A stretch of 35,186 bases of DNA. It comes from DATBLZ01 sp036555065. GTDB lineage: Bacteria; Pseudomonadota; Gammaproteobacteria; Steroidobacterales; Rariloculaceae. The notes under the pieces are model-generated. The model saw nothing but the letters and a program-made list of their open reading frames with translations, had not been told where the DNA came from and did no database searches. Location: positions 1 to 35,186 of the forward strand of contig DATBLZ010000041.1 of assembly GCA_036555065.1 (NCBI GenBank), written 5' to 3'. This document shows positions 1-8,026 of this stretch, piece after piece; position 1 is the stretch's first letter, and every line of letters begins with the position of its first letter. The position numbers and the translations under genes are program-made.

Positions 1-16
1 AAGCCGCTCCCACAAG
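1..16 (-). repeat. REP-like half element at window edge
   Basis: The first bases contain AAGCCGCTCCCACAA, identical to the right arm of the REP-like elements at 11050, 19400, 24382 and 31232. It lies about 40 bases downstream of the stop codon of the FAD oxidoreductase. The left arm, if present, is outside the window. Confidence 0.6.
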
Positions 17-54
17 TAGGCGGCGCTACCACAACAACGTCGCTGCCACCGGTC

Positions 55-2130
55 TTAGGTGGACTGCTCGCCCGCCGCGTGCGTGCCCGCGATGAATCCG
101 TGCACGTGGCCTTTGCCGAGGCCGTGTTTCTGGAATCCGCCGACGGCCTCGCCACCCGCGTATAGGCCCGGGATCACCTGGCCCTGCATATCGATGACTT
201 GGTGCTTGCCGTTGACGCGCAAGCCGCCGTACGAGTCGTGCCAGATGACCATGATCGACAGCGCATGGAACGGCGCCCGCGCGACGCGGTGCATCGGCCC
301 CTCCTTCTCGCGCTCGAAATCAGGATCCGCCCCTGCATCGACGTAGCCGTTCCATTGCGCGACGGTCGCGGCGAGATGCTTGAGCGGGACGCGCTGGAAC
401 TCGTGGCCCTCGTGGATTTTCGCAGCGAGCTCCTCGAGCGTGTCAGCCTTGAAGTAATAGCCGTTGTCGGCAACGTAGGGGAAGCGGAGCTCCCACTTGG
501 CGCGCTCGACGGTGTCCTGGTCGAAGATCGCCCAGATCGGTCCGGAATAATAATGAGGCGGCTCCGATCCTTCGTTGATCGCAAGCGCCGCATCGACGCC
601 ATGGTCGTACCGGTACATCTCCTGCACCCATTCGTGCCGGCAATTGCGCCAGTCGGTCGGCTTGTGGGCGATGCCGGCGTTCGGCGCGATACCGCCCCCC
701 GGATATTGGCCGCCGCCGCCGCGCATCGGCAGCCGCACCTCGTTGAAGAAGCGCTTGCCGACCTGGTTGACGGCGATGAATTCCTCGAAGCCCGCGGGAC
801 CGACGTTGATGCCTGCCGAGCCGCGGAAACCGAACGTCGGGTGGCCCGGCATCATATCCGTGTACGCATCGCGTGTGCCGAGCCGCGTCGAAATATGAAA
901 CGTCGCCGCGGAGCCCAAGTTCTGCTGCATGCCGGCCAAATTCGCGCCGATGCGCAGGCCCGCGATCAGCGCGCTCGCGTCTTGACCGTGCGGTCCCTGC
1001 AGCGAGTTGCCGCTCGTCGGGAACGCGGGCTCGCGCATCGCGGGATAGAACATGCTGCGCACCTCGGGATTGCCGGCATGCCCGCCGCTCGCGAGGATTA
1101 CGGCTTTGCGCGCACGGATGTAGATCGTCTCGCGGCGCTCGTCGACGTTGCCGTTCTGCCAGTAGCTCTGCAGCAGCTCGCCGGTCTCGGGGTGATGGCG
1201 CGGCGAGTAATGCGCCTTGATGCCGATAATGCGGCCCGCGAACGGCTCCTCGCGGACGAGCTCGTCGAAGCAGCGATGGAGCATGAACTGCACGCCTTTC
1301 GCGCGCGCCGAGAACTCGAGCGGTCGCGCGAGCGCGACGCCGTTCGATACCGCGTTCGGGCCGACGAAGCGGCTCGCCATGTCCATCTGCACGGGCGCGA
1401 ACGGGCTCGTGCGCTCGGGATCGGCAACGCCGGCGTCTTCGGCCGTGATCGTGCCGGCTTTGATGTCGGTCTTGTCGCCGAGCATCAGAAAGCAGACGGC
1501 GCCGCGCGCGCGCGACATGCCACCGCCCTCGTGCGTGCCGTTGATGCGGCCGAAGCGCACGTGATTGTCGATCAAGAATTGGCGCGTCGCGGGACAGTTC
1601 TCGGCCCACGCGCGCACGAGCTCGCGCTCGTTGTACCGATACGGTGTCTCGCCACGGCGGTTCACGATCGACCAGTCCGTGATGTCCTTGAATAGAAGCT
1701 CGACGTTGTCGTCGAGCTCTTCGGGCGCCTCGACGGGCGGCATCGACACGAAGCCTTCCTTGTCGCTCTCGCCCTTGATGTCGCGACGCTGGACCGGATC
1801 GCCGCCGCCGAGCGACACGAACGAGCCGCTGTGAAGCATGCGGCCGCCCAAGTCGAAGTTCTGGTCGACGACGAGCACGGTCGCGCCCAAATCACGCGCG
1901 CGAATCGCGGCCGTGAGGCCCGCGCAGCCGCCGCCGGCGATGACGACGTCGACTTCGTAGTCCCAGTCGATATTCGCGGCGCCGGTCGAGGCGCGTTGTG
2001 CTTGCGCGGCGCTCGGCCCGAGCGCGGCCGCGCCCGCGCCCAATCCTGCAACGGCGGTCGATTTGACGAAATCGCGGCGGCTTAGGCCGCGGTCGCGCTT
2101 GAGGTCGCTTGTCTCATTCTTCTTCGCCAT
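55..2130 (-). CDS. Tat-exported FAD-dependent oxidoreductase (fumarate reductase/ketosteroid dehydrogenase-like flavoprotein)
   Basis: The 691-residue product starts with a twin-arginine leader (R18-R19 in SRRDFVK, then a hydrophobic Ala/Gly stretch ending near AQAQ at 42-45), so it is probably exported folded with its flavin. Residues 59-90 form a dinucleotide-binding fold with GGGCAG at 66-71 and acidic D89 ending the second strand. The C-terminal PGLYAGGEAVGGF segment matches the second FAD-contact region of the FAD_binding_2 (fumarate reductase/SDH flavoprotein) family. Length is somewhat above soluble fumarate reductases. The start has a strong GGGGAGGG ribosome site about 7 nt upstream. 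The substrate cannot be read from sequence; a steroid or enoate reductase/dehydrogenase is possible. The gene lies alone, divergent from the pseudouridine synthase, and ends just short of a REP half-element at the window edge. Confidence 0.85.
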   Translation of the reverse strand: MAKKNETSDLKRDRGLSRRDFVKSTAVAGLGAGAAALGPSAAQAQRASTGAANIDWDYEVDVVIAGGGCAGLTAAIRARDLGATVLVVDQNFDLGGRMLHSGSFVSLGGGDPVQRRDIKGESDKEGFVSMPPVEAPEELDDNVELLFKDITDWSIVNRRGETPYRYNERELVRAWAENCPATRQFLIDNHVRFGRINGTHEGGGMSRARGAVCFLMLGDKTDIKAGTITAEDAGVADPERTSPFAPVQMDMASRFVGPNAVSNGVALARPLEFSARAKGVQFMLHRCFDELVREEPFAGRIIGIKAHYSPRHHPETGELLQSYWQNGNVDERRETIYIRARKAVILASGGHAGNPEVRSMFYPAMREPAFPTSGNSLQGPHGQDASALIAGLRIGANLAGMQQNLGSAATFHISTRLGTRDAYTDMMPGHPTFGFRGSAGINVGPAGFEEFIAVNQVGKRFFNEVRLPMRGGGGQYPGGGIAPNAGIAHKPTDWRNCRHEWVQEMYRYDHGVDAALAINEGSEPPHYYSGPIWAIFDQDTVERAKWELRFPYVADNGYYFKADTLEELAAKIHEGHEFQRVPLKHLAATVAQWNGYVDAGADPDFEREKEGPMHRVARAPFHALSIMVIWHDSYGGLRVNGKHQVIDMQGQVIPGLYAGGEAVGGFQKHGLGKGHVHGFIAGTHAAGEQST

Positions 2131-2203
2131 GTGGAACCCTCCCCCGAGGTCTCGACACCGGGCAATCGTTTCATTTCCGCGGAGATGAGTCTACTGTTCG
2201 GCC

Positions 2204-3160
2204 ATGAATCGCGGCTACATCTACCGCACTCGTGTCGGCGGCGCGGACGAGGGGCGCAGCGTCCTCGCGTTCCACGTCGCGCGGTTTCGGCATTCCGATG
2301 AAGCGGCCTGGCGCGCCGCGATCGCTGCCGGCCGCGTGCGCGTCAACGGCCGGCGTGCGGCTGCCGACGAGAGGCTCCGCGCGGGCGACGAGCTCGAGTT
2401 TCACCGCGCACCGTGGCGCGAGCCCGAGGCGCCCACGTCGTTCGACGTCGCGTTCGAGGATGAGCACGTCCTCGTCGTCGTGAAGCCGGCGGGTCTACAA
2501 GTGTTGCCCGCGGGGCCGTTCTCGGCGCGGACGCTGCTTAGGCTCGTGCGCTCGAGCGACCCGTCGCGCGCCAGAGCCGCGCCCGCGCACCGGCTCGGGC
2601 GCGGCACGTCCGGGCTCGTCGCGTTCGGCAAGACCGCGCTCGGCCGCGCAGCGCTCGTGCGGCAGTTTCGCGAGCAACGGCTTACGAAAACCTATCTCGC
2701 TTGGGTCGAAGGCGCGCGGTTGCCCGACTCGTTCGCGGCGCGCCAGCCGATTGGGCGGATCCTGCACGGGCCGCTCATGATCCACGTCGCCGCCGACAAC
2801 GGCCGCCCGGCGCTGACGCGCGTACGCGTGCTGCGCCGCGAGCTCCCACAAACACCGCTCCTGCAAGGCAGTTGCGAGCGCGCGCTCGTCGCCGCGCAGC
2901 CGATCACGGGCCGGCCCGACCAGATCCGCATCCACCTGGCCGCCGCGGGCGCGCCGATCATCGGCGATCCGCTCTTCGGTCCCGGCGGCTTGCCTACGAG
3001 CGACGCGCCGCCCGGTGCCGGCGGCTATCTGCTGCATGCGGCGGCGCTCGCGTTCGCGCATCCGGCGAGCGGCGCGCGCATCAAGGTGCGCTCGCTGCCC
3101 GAGTGGATCGCGCGGCCAACTGTAAATCCTCAACTCGTAGCGAAATCGCACAACGTTTAG
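2204..3160 (+). CDS. RluA-family pseudouridine synthase-like protein with Asp-to-Gly change in the active-site motif
   Basis: The 318-residue product has an S4-like RNA-binding region at about residues 18-65 (WRAAIAAGRVRVNGR) and an RluA-type synthase domain from about 80 to 305. Family landmarks include VVVKPAGLQVLP (91-102), KTYLAWVEG (162-170) and GRPDQIRIHLA (236-246, usually GRTHQIRVHLA). The canonical HRLDxxTSG motif reads HRLGRGTSG here (129-137), so the nucleophilic Asp is replaced by G132; the codon is GGG. The protein may be inactive, an RNA-binding remnant, or a subfamily using another residue. It is otherwise intact. Residues 213-224 are encoded by a stretch loosely resembling the local REP sequence. 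No strong ribosome site is seen before the ATG. The gene is divergent from the FAD oxidoreductase. Confidence 0.8.
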   Translation: MNRGYIYRTRVGGADEGRSVLAFHVARFRHSDEAAWRAAIAAGRVRVNGRRAAADERLRAGDELEFHRAPWREPEAPTSFDVAFEDEHVLVVVKPAGLQVLPAGPFSARTLLRLVRSSDPSRARAAPAHRLGRGTSGLVAFGKTALGRAALVRQFREQRLTKTYLAWVEGARLPDSFAARQPIGRILHGPLMIHVAADNGRPALTRVRVLRRELPQTPLLQGSCERALVAAQPITGRPDQIRIHLAAAGAPIIGDPLFGPGGLPTSDAPPGAGGYLLHAAALAFAHPASGARIKVRSLPEWIARPTVNPQLVAKSHNV

Positions 3161-3187
3161 CGCGCGACAGTAGCGTTCGAAACGACA

Positions 3188-3220
3188 GTGCCAAGCACTG
3201 CGCGGCTCGCCGTTTGGCAC
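3188..3220. terminator. Inverted repeat after the pseudouridine synthase gene
   Basis: GTGCCAA (3188-3194) is perfectly repeated in inverse as TTGGCAC (3214-3220), with a 19-nt GC-rich interior, 28 nt after the stop codon at 3160. No T-tract follows, so it could be a weak or Rho-type terminator hairpin, or a dyad operator for the downstream five-gene cluster. Confidence 0.35.
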
Positions 3221-3280
3221 GGATCTCGCATTGCTTAGAGTGCCACCAACGCCTTAACCTGTACGCACAAATAGAAAGAA

Positions 3281-3294
3281 GGGGCGCAAGCCCC
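3281..3294 (+). promoter_or_regulatory. 5'-UTR GC hairpin just upstream of the coiled-coil gene cluster
   Basis: GGGGC-GCAA-GCCCC is a perfect 5-bp stem capped by a GNRA tetraloop. It ends 14 nt before the ATG at 3309 and its left arm contains the only purine-rich ribosome-site-like tract (AGAAGGGG). Folding would hide that tract, so the hairpin could modulate translation of the first cluster gene. This is structure seen in sequence; the regulatory role is inference. Confidence 0.35.
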
Positions 3295-3308
3295 GTGAGA
3301 CAACGCCA

Positions 3309-4526
3309 ATGACCACGCCGATCCAGTATCTCGACAAAGCCATGACCCGCCTCCGCGACCTGGGGCTCGTGCCGACTAAACCCGAGGAGGCGCCAATCGT
3401 GGCGCTTCTCAACCGCATATCCGATCTCGACGAGGACAAAGTCGTCGCGATCGCGCGAACGCTCTCCCAGGCGTCGCTGTTCAACCAAGTAGTCCGCGAG
3501 CAGATCGCGGCGATGGTGCTCGGCGAGCGCTACGCGAAGATCACGGATTCCTTCAACAGCATTCGCGACGATGCGAAGTCGATGGTCGAGCAGATCGAGG
3601 ACGGGCGCATCGACACGTGGGAGCGGCTCCACAACATCTGGGCCAAGGCCACGCGCGGCGACATCGCGGATCGGTTCGAGAAGATCAAAACGACGTATCT
3701 CGAGGTCGCGAAGGACTCGAAGGACCAGATCGAGCGCGAGCAGGTGATTCTCCAGGCCTACCTCGATTTTCGCGGCGCGCTCAAGGAGTCCGAAGTGCTC
3801 GCGCTCGAGGTGCTAAAGACCGCCGAGAAGGAGCTCAAAGCCCGCAAAGCCGACCTCGACAAAGCCATGAAGGCCGTCGACAAGGCGAGCTCGAAGGATC
3901 TCGTCGCCCGTGCGAAGCTCGAGCTCGCGCGCGATGAGGAGCTGCGCAAGGTGCAGCACGCCGAGGACCGCTACCAGATCTGCAAGGACCTCTCCGACAA
4001 CCTGACGATCGGCTACAACACGTCCGAAGTCATCATGGCGCGCCTCGTGCAGACGACGAACGCGAAGGATCGCGTCTACAAACAAGCAATTTCGTTCTTC
4101 GGCACCAATGAGACGGTGCTCACGGCGCTATCGGCGTCGTTTACGGGGCTCCACGGGCTCCACGAGAGCACGAAGACGCTCGATGCGATGAAGGAAGGCG
4201 TGAGCAGGAGCCTCGAGGATCTCGCCGACATCGGCGGCAAGGTCCAGGAAGCCGCTTTGCGGGCCGGTTACGGCCCGACGATCCGCGCCGACGCAGTCAA
4301 GAAGCTCGTCGACTCGGTCATCAATTACCAAGTGCGCTCGCGCGAGATCATCGCCGAGATGCGCGACCTGAGCACCAAGAACGCCGTCGAGATTCGCGAT
4401 GCCGTCGAGGCCGGCAAGCAGCGGCTCGCGCGGCTCGTGCAGAGCGGCGAGGCCCTTCCGCTCGAGGCGCTGCCGCCGCCGTCGACCAAGGCGAAAGTAC
4501 CCGCGAAGTCGAAGGCGAAGCACTAA
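3309..4526 (+). CDS. Conserved coiled-coil protein of unknown function (first gene of a three-gene unit)
   Basis: The 405-residue product is almost entirely helical, without signal peptide or membrane segment, and ends in a Lys/Pro-rich tail (KAKVPAKSKAKH). A long charged coiled coil covers about residues 110-230. The region 230-380 (GYNTSEVIMARL, ISFFGTNETVLTALSASF, then repeated helices) looks like a conserved helical-bundle domain. I recognise this kind of protein as a conserved proteobacterial family, sometimes labelled cell surface protein without functional support. A distant likeness to the TelA/toxic-anion-resistance helical fold is possible but not demonstrable by eye. The next two genes each follow after 4 nt, so the three are very likely co-translated and may form one complex at the inner membrane. 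Confidence 0.75.
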   Translation: MTTPIQYLDKAMTRLRDLGLVPTKPEEAPIVALLNRISDLDEDKVVAIARTLSQASLFNQVVREQIAAMVLGERYAKITDSFNSIRDDAKSMVEQIEDGRIDTWERLHNIWAKATRGDIADRFEKIKTTYLEVAKDSKDQIEREQVILQAYLDFRGALKESEVLALEVLKTAEKELKARKADLDKAMKAVDKASSKDLVARAKLELARDEELRKVQHAEDRYQICKDLSDNLTIGYNTSEVIMARLVQTTNAKDRVYKQAISFFGTNETVLTALSASFTGLHGLHESTKTLDAMKEGVSRSLEDLADIGGKVQEAALRAGYGPTIRADAVKKLVDSVINYQVRSREIIAEMRDLSTKNAVEIRDAVEAGKQRLARLVQSGEALPLEALPPPSTKAKVPAKSKAKH

Positions 4527-4530
4527 GACA

Positions 4531-5496
4531 GTGATCCGGCCCGCAGATGATTCGCACTATGGCTCTCCAGGGCCGTCGCGCGAAGTTGTCGTCCAGACGA
4601 AGGAGGCAGCGCCCCTCGACGAGCTCATGCTCGCGATGGACGTCGTCGATACGCTCCGCCACCAGGAGCTCGTGCTCGCACGCGAGCTCGAGGCCGAGGA
4701 CCGCGACGAGCGGCTGCTCGAGCGTCTGCGCGAGATCTACACGGCGCAAGGCATCGAGGTCACCGACGAGGTGCTCGCGCAGGGCGTCAAAGCGCTGCGC
4801 GAGGAGCGCTTCGTGTACCCGGGCCCGGCGCCGAGCTTCGGGCGCTCGCTCGCGACGCTCTATGTCACGCGCCGCCGCTGGGGCAAATGGGTCGGCGGCA
4901 TCACGACGCTCGTCGTCGTCGCTGCGCTATCGTTTCAATTCTTCGTGCGCGGACCGAACTTGAGAGCCATCGAAGCGTTGCCCGCGGATCTGCAGAGCAC
5001 GTATCAAAGCATCGTGGCGACGACCGACGACGCGGGCGCGTTGAGCGACGCGCGCGGGTTTCTGGCCGCGGGCGAGGCGGCCGTCGAACGGCGCGATTAC
5101 GACGTTGCGCGCGGCGCCGTCGCGGATCTGCGCACCCTGGATGCGCAGCTCGAGCTCCAATATAAGCTCCAGGTCGTCTCGCGTCCCGGCGAGCTCAGCG
5201 GCTTCGAGCGCTATCCCGACGAGAACCCGAACACGCAGAACTTCTACCTCGTCGTCGAGGCGATCGCGCCGACCGGCGCGGCGCTCAGGCTGCCGATCCG
5301 CAACGAGGAGACCCAGCGCACGGAACGCGTCGACAAATGGGGTCTACGCGTCGACGAGGAGACCTTTCGCCGCGTCGCGGCCGACAAACGCGACGACGGC
5401 ATCATTCAGCAGAACATCGTAGGCGCGAAACAGCGCGGCGCGCTCGAGCCCGAGTATTCGATCGCGACGACGGGCGCCGCGATCACGGAGTGGTAA
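4531..5496 (+). CDS. Single-pass membrane protein, DUF6384-like
   Basis: I place the start at GTG 4531, 4 nt after the previous stop; upstream in-frame starts would lie inside the preceding gene. The product is about 321 residues. A cytoplasmic N-terminal region contains LDELMLAMDVVDTLRHQELVL (interrupted here as residues about 29-49) and LREIYTAQGIEVTDEVL, which I associate with the DUF6384 family. One transmembrane helix follows near residues 115-136 (ITTLVVVAALSFQFFV). The C-terminal half, presumably periplasmic, starts as a helical domain and continues with a strand-rich region around RPGELSGFERYPDENP. The function is unknown. The gene is sandwiched between two coiled-coil proteins with 4-nt gaps, which suggests it anchors them to the membrane. 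Confidence 0.75.
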   Translation: MIRPADDSHYGSPGPSREVVVQTKEAAPLDELMLAMDVVDTLRHQELVLARELEAEDRDERLLERLREIYTAQGIEVTDEVLAQGVKALREERFVYPGPAPSFGRSLATLYVTRRRWGKWVGGITTLVVVAALSFQFFVRGPNLRAIEALPADLQSTYQSIVATTDDAGALSDARGFLAAGEAAVERRDYDVARGAVADLRTLDAQLELQYKLQVVSRPGELSGFERYPDENPNTQNFYLVVEAIAPTGAALRLPIRNEETQRTERVDKWGLRVDEETFRRVAADKRDDGIIQQNIVGAKQRGALEPEYSIATTGAAITEW

Positions 5497-5500
5497 CGCT

Positions 5501-6970
5501 ATGTTGAGCGGCCAGGATCTGCTTGCCACGATCGAGCGCATGCTCGACGGCACGCGGCGCGAGCGCGCGAAGCTCGACGTCGAGCTCGAGCGCTCGTCGG
5601 CCGAGCTTGCGCGTGTACGCCAGGCCGAGCTCGGTGTGCTCAGCGTGCTCGCGCGGCTGCGGCTCCGCGAGATCGAGAGCGGCGAGCTCGTCGAGGCGCT
5701 CGACGAGACCGGCCGGCAAGTGACCGAGCTCCTCGGCCAGCGCGCCGGCGCGCAAGCCGAAGTCGAGGCCGAGATCAAGGCGGCCGAGGCCGCGCTCGCC
5801 GAAGTCCAAAAGGAACGCGCCGCGCGCAGTGCCGCCGTCGACGCTGCCGAGCACGCGCTCGACGCGGCCGAAGCCGAAGCGCAGCAACGTTTAGCCAAAG
5901 ATGAGAAATACCGCGCACAGCTCGAGAAGGCGCGCGCCTCCGACGCCGTCGCCGATCTCGCCGAGGAGAAAGCGCAGGCTGCCCGCAACGATCGCGTCGA
6001 GAAGGGCAAGCCCTACGAGGCCGATCCGCTCTTCACGTATCTGTGGGCACGCGGATTCGGAACATCGCAGTATCGCGGGGGGGCGTTCACGCGGCTCCTC
6101 GATCGTTGGGTTGCGCGCGTCTGCGGCTACGAGCCCTTGCGCCGCGACTATTGGATGTTGAGCGAGCTGCCGGCGCGTTTCGACGAGCACTCCACGCGCA
6201 TGCGCGCGGTCGCCGACGAAGACGTCACGGCCGTGCAGGCGCTCGAGCACAAGGCAGGCGAAGCCGCAGGCGTGCCGAAGCGCGCAGGGGCGCTCGACAA
6301 GGCGCACCAGGAAATCGCCGAGGCCGACCGCAAGATCGAAGAGTGCGATGCGGGGCTCGACGCGCTCGTAGAGAGGCGCGCGAGCTTTGCGTCGGGCGAG
6401 GACGATCTCTCGCGCCGTTGCACCGCGCTCTTGAGCGACACCTTTCGGCACGAGAAGATGAAGACGCTCCGCGAGCGCGCGAACCGGACCGCGGTGCCCG
6501 ACGACGATCGAGCCGTCGATGAGCTCACGGCAATCCGTGTCGAGATCCCCCGGCTCGAGGACGAGGTTGCGCGCTACACGGCGCTGCACGAGACCCATCG
6601 AGAACGCAACGCGAAGCTCGAGGAGGTTCGTAAGCGCTTCAAGGAGCACCGCTTCGATGCCGTGAGCTCGGAGTTCGTGAATAGCGCGTTGATCACGACG
6701 TTGCTCGCGCAGCTTCTCGGCGGCCAGCTTGGCGTGCCCGACATCTGGGATGCGATCGCGAAGCAGCAGCGCTTCCGCAAGCTCGCGGCCGATCCGCTCT
6801 TCGGCAGCGGCGGTTTTCCGCGTGTGCCCGGGCCGTGGCACATGCCGGGCGGTTTCCCGAAAGGCGGCGGTTTCGGCGGCTTCGGCAAAGGCGGAGGCTT
6901 CGGCGGCGGCGGCTTCCGAACCGGCGGCGGTTTCGGCGGCGGGGGATTCCGCACGCGCGGCGGGTTCTAG
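5501..6970 (+). CDS. Coiled-coil protein with Gly/Phe-rich low-complexity C-terminal tail
   Basis: The 489-residue product has no signal peptide. Residues 1-165 are strongly charged and predicted coiled coil (long runs of Glu/Ala/Arg heptads). Residues about 168-225 form a distinct aromatic block (ADPLFTYLWARGFGTSQYRGGAF, split here: 170-180 and 181-192). A second coiled coil spans about 230-390. After a globular stretch comes a C-terminal tail of roughly 50 residues built from GGGF/GGF units with Lys, Arg and Thr spacers (for example KGGGFGGFGKGGGFGG). The start follows the previous stop by 4 nt with CGGAG upstream. No known enzymatic motif is seen. The tail resembles phase-separating or surface-binding FG-type low complexity, which is inference. 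It is the last gene of the tight three-gene unit. Confidence 0.75.
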   Translation: MLSGQDLLATIERMLDGTRRERAKLDVELERSSAELARVRQAELGVLSVLARLRLREIESGELVEALDETGRQVTELLGQRAGAQAEVEAEIKAAEAALAEVQKERAARSAAVDAAEHALDAAEAEAQQRLAKDEKYRAQLEKARASDAVADLAEEKAQAARNDRVEKGKPYEADPLFTYLWARGFGTSQYRGGAFTRLLDRWVARVCGYEPLRRDYWMLSELPARFDEHSTRMRAVADEDVTAVQALEHKAGEAAGVPKRAGALDKAHQEIAEADRKIEECDAGLDALVERRASFASGEDDLSRRCTALLSDTFRHEKMKTLRERANRTAVPDDDRAVDELTAIRVEIPRLEDEVARYTALHETHRERNAKLEEVRKRFKEHRFDAVSSEFVNSALITTLLAQLLGGQLGVPDIWDAIAKQQRFRKLAADPLFGSGGFPRVPGPWHMPGGFPKGGGFGGFGKGGGFGGGGFRTGGGFGGGGFRTRGGF

Positions 6971-7015
6971 CTCATTCGCTTGCTGCGGCGCGTCGCTTGC
7001 GAGGCGCAAAGCTCC

Positions 7016-7021
7016 TATACT
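7016..7021 (+). promoter_or_regulatory. Candidate -10 element for a leaderless DUF2157-like gene
   Basis: TATACT ends 9 nt before the ATG at 7031, and no Shine-Dalgarno-like tract lies between. Transcription starting about 7 nt after the hexamer would put the start codon at or almost at the 5' end. No good -35 is seen at 16-18 nt. Moderate-to-weak support. Confidence 0.35.
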
Positions 7022-7030
7022 CGACCGCCA

Positions 7031-8026
7031 ATGCGGGGGGCGACCAAAGAGAAGATCGCTCAGGAAGTGCGCGACTGGCGCCACGAGGGCCTCATTGACG
7101 CGGCGCTTGCCGACCTGCTCGTCACGCGTTTCGCGGGCGGGCCGACTTACCTGACGACCGCATTGCGGTGGCTCGGGTTCTTCGCCTTGTACTTGTTCGC
7201 GCAGAGCGTGCTCGGTTTGATCGGCATGCTGCTCGGCGAGGCGGCGCTCGTCGGCGCAGTGCTCCTCGTCGGAGGGCTGTCGGGAGCGGCGTGGTACTTC
7301 GGCACGCGCCTGGTAACGAATCCCGAGCAGCGGTATCCGACGAGCGGCGCCGTGCTCTTGACGGCGGGGCTCATCGGCGTCTTCGGCACGTTAACGACGG
7401 CCTTCTTCGCGTTCGGCGGCGAGGAATTCGGGACCGTCTACCCGTGGTTCATGCTCCTGACGGCGGCTGCGGCGCTCGCGACCGCTTACCGCTATGCGCT
7501 GCGCTGGCCGCTCGTCGTGGGCTTGCTCGTGCTGTTCCATGCGCTCGGGAACTGGCACGAGTACGCGGGCCACGGCGCCTACTATCTCGGCATGCGCGAT
7601 GAGCGCATCACCGCGGTCGCGGGCGCGCTCGCGCTCGCGTTCGGCCATTGGCACGAAACACGCGTGGAACGAGACAACGAAAGCCGTTTTCTCGGTTTCG
7701 GGCATGCTTTCATCGTGTTCGGGCTGCTCTACGCGAACCTGTCGGCATGGTTTCTCTCGTTGTTCCCCGGGGGCAGCGCATATGTTCTCGTGTTCTCGGT
7801 CGCGTGCCTGGCCCAACTGGTTCTCGGCGCGAGCCTACGTGATCCGCGTTTCACGGGCTTCGGCATCGTGTTTCTTTCCATCGATCTCTATACGCGGTTC
7901 TTCGAGCAATTTTGGGGCAGCCTTTCGAAGGGCGCTTTCTTCGTTCTTGCCGGGCTTGTGGCCGTGGCTGCCGGCGGTCTCATGGAGCTCTTGGCGCGCG
8001 GGCGCCAACAGAGGGAGGCGCCGTGA
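7031..8026 (+). CDS. Multi-pass membrane protein, DUF2157-like
   Basis: I choose ATG 7031 over the ORF extension at 6980 because the resulting N-terminus (KIAQEVRDWRHEGLIDAALADLL, residues 8-30) aligns in layout with the next gene's N-terminus. The product is 331 residues with a short soluble helix-turn N-terminal region, about 10 hydrophobic segments from residue 43 onward, and a conserved-looking end (GFGIVFLSIDLYTRFF followed by a small-residue helix). This is the pattern of the DUF2157 predicted-membrane family, function unknown. It probably has its own start site but is only 60 nt behind the coiled-coil unit, so read-through is likely. It overlaps the next gene by 4 nt. Confidence 0.8.
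   Translation: MRGATKEKIAQEVRDWRHEGLIDAALADLLVTRFAGGPTYLTTALRWLGFFALYLFAQSVLGLIGMLLGEAALVGAVLLVGGLSGAAWYFGTRLVTNPEQRYPTSGAVLLTAGLIGVFGTLTTAFFAFGGEEFGTVYPWFMLLTAAAALATAYRYALRWPLVVGLLVLFHALGNWHEYAGHGAYYLGMRDERITAVAGALALAFGHWHETRVERDNESRFLGFGHAFIVFGLLYANLSAWFLSLFPGGSAYVLVFSVACLAQLVLGASLRDPRFTGFGIVFLSIDLYTRFFEQFWGSLSKGAFFVLAGLVAVAAGGLMELLARGRQQREAP

Noticed and set aside
199..1695. Long plus-strand ORF (498 codons) opposite the FAD oxidoreductase
   Set aside because: Arg/Ala/His-rich composition without domain motifs; it is the antisense shadow of a well-supported gene in GC-rich DNA.
3309..4526. Assignment of the first coiled-coil gene as TelA tellurite resistance
   Set aside because: Only a general helical likeness; I cannot see family-defining residues, so the function is left open.
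6817..6970. Short G-rich repeats at the end of the coiled-coil gene as a CRISPR-like or recombination array
   Set aside because: Repeats are 9-15 bases, contiguous and in frame, encoding the Gly/Phe tail; there are no spacers.
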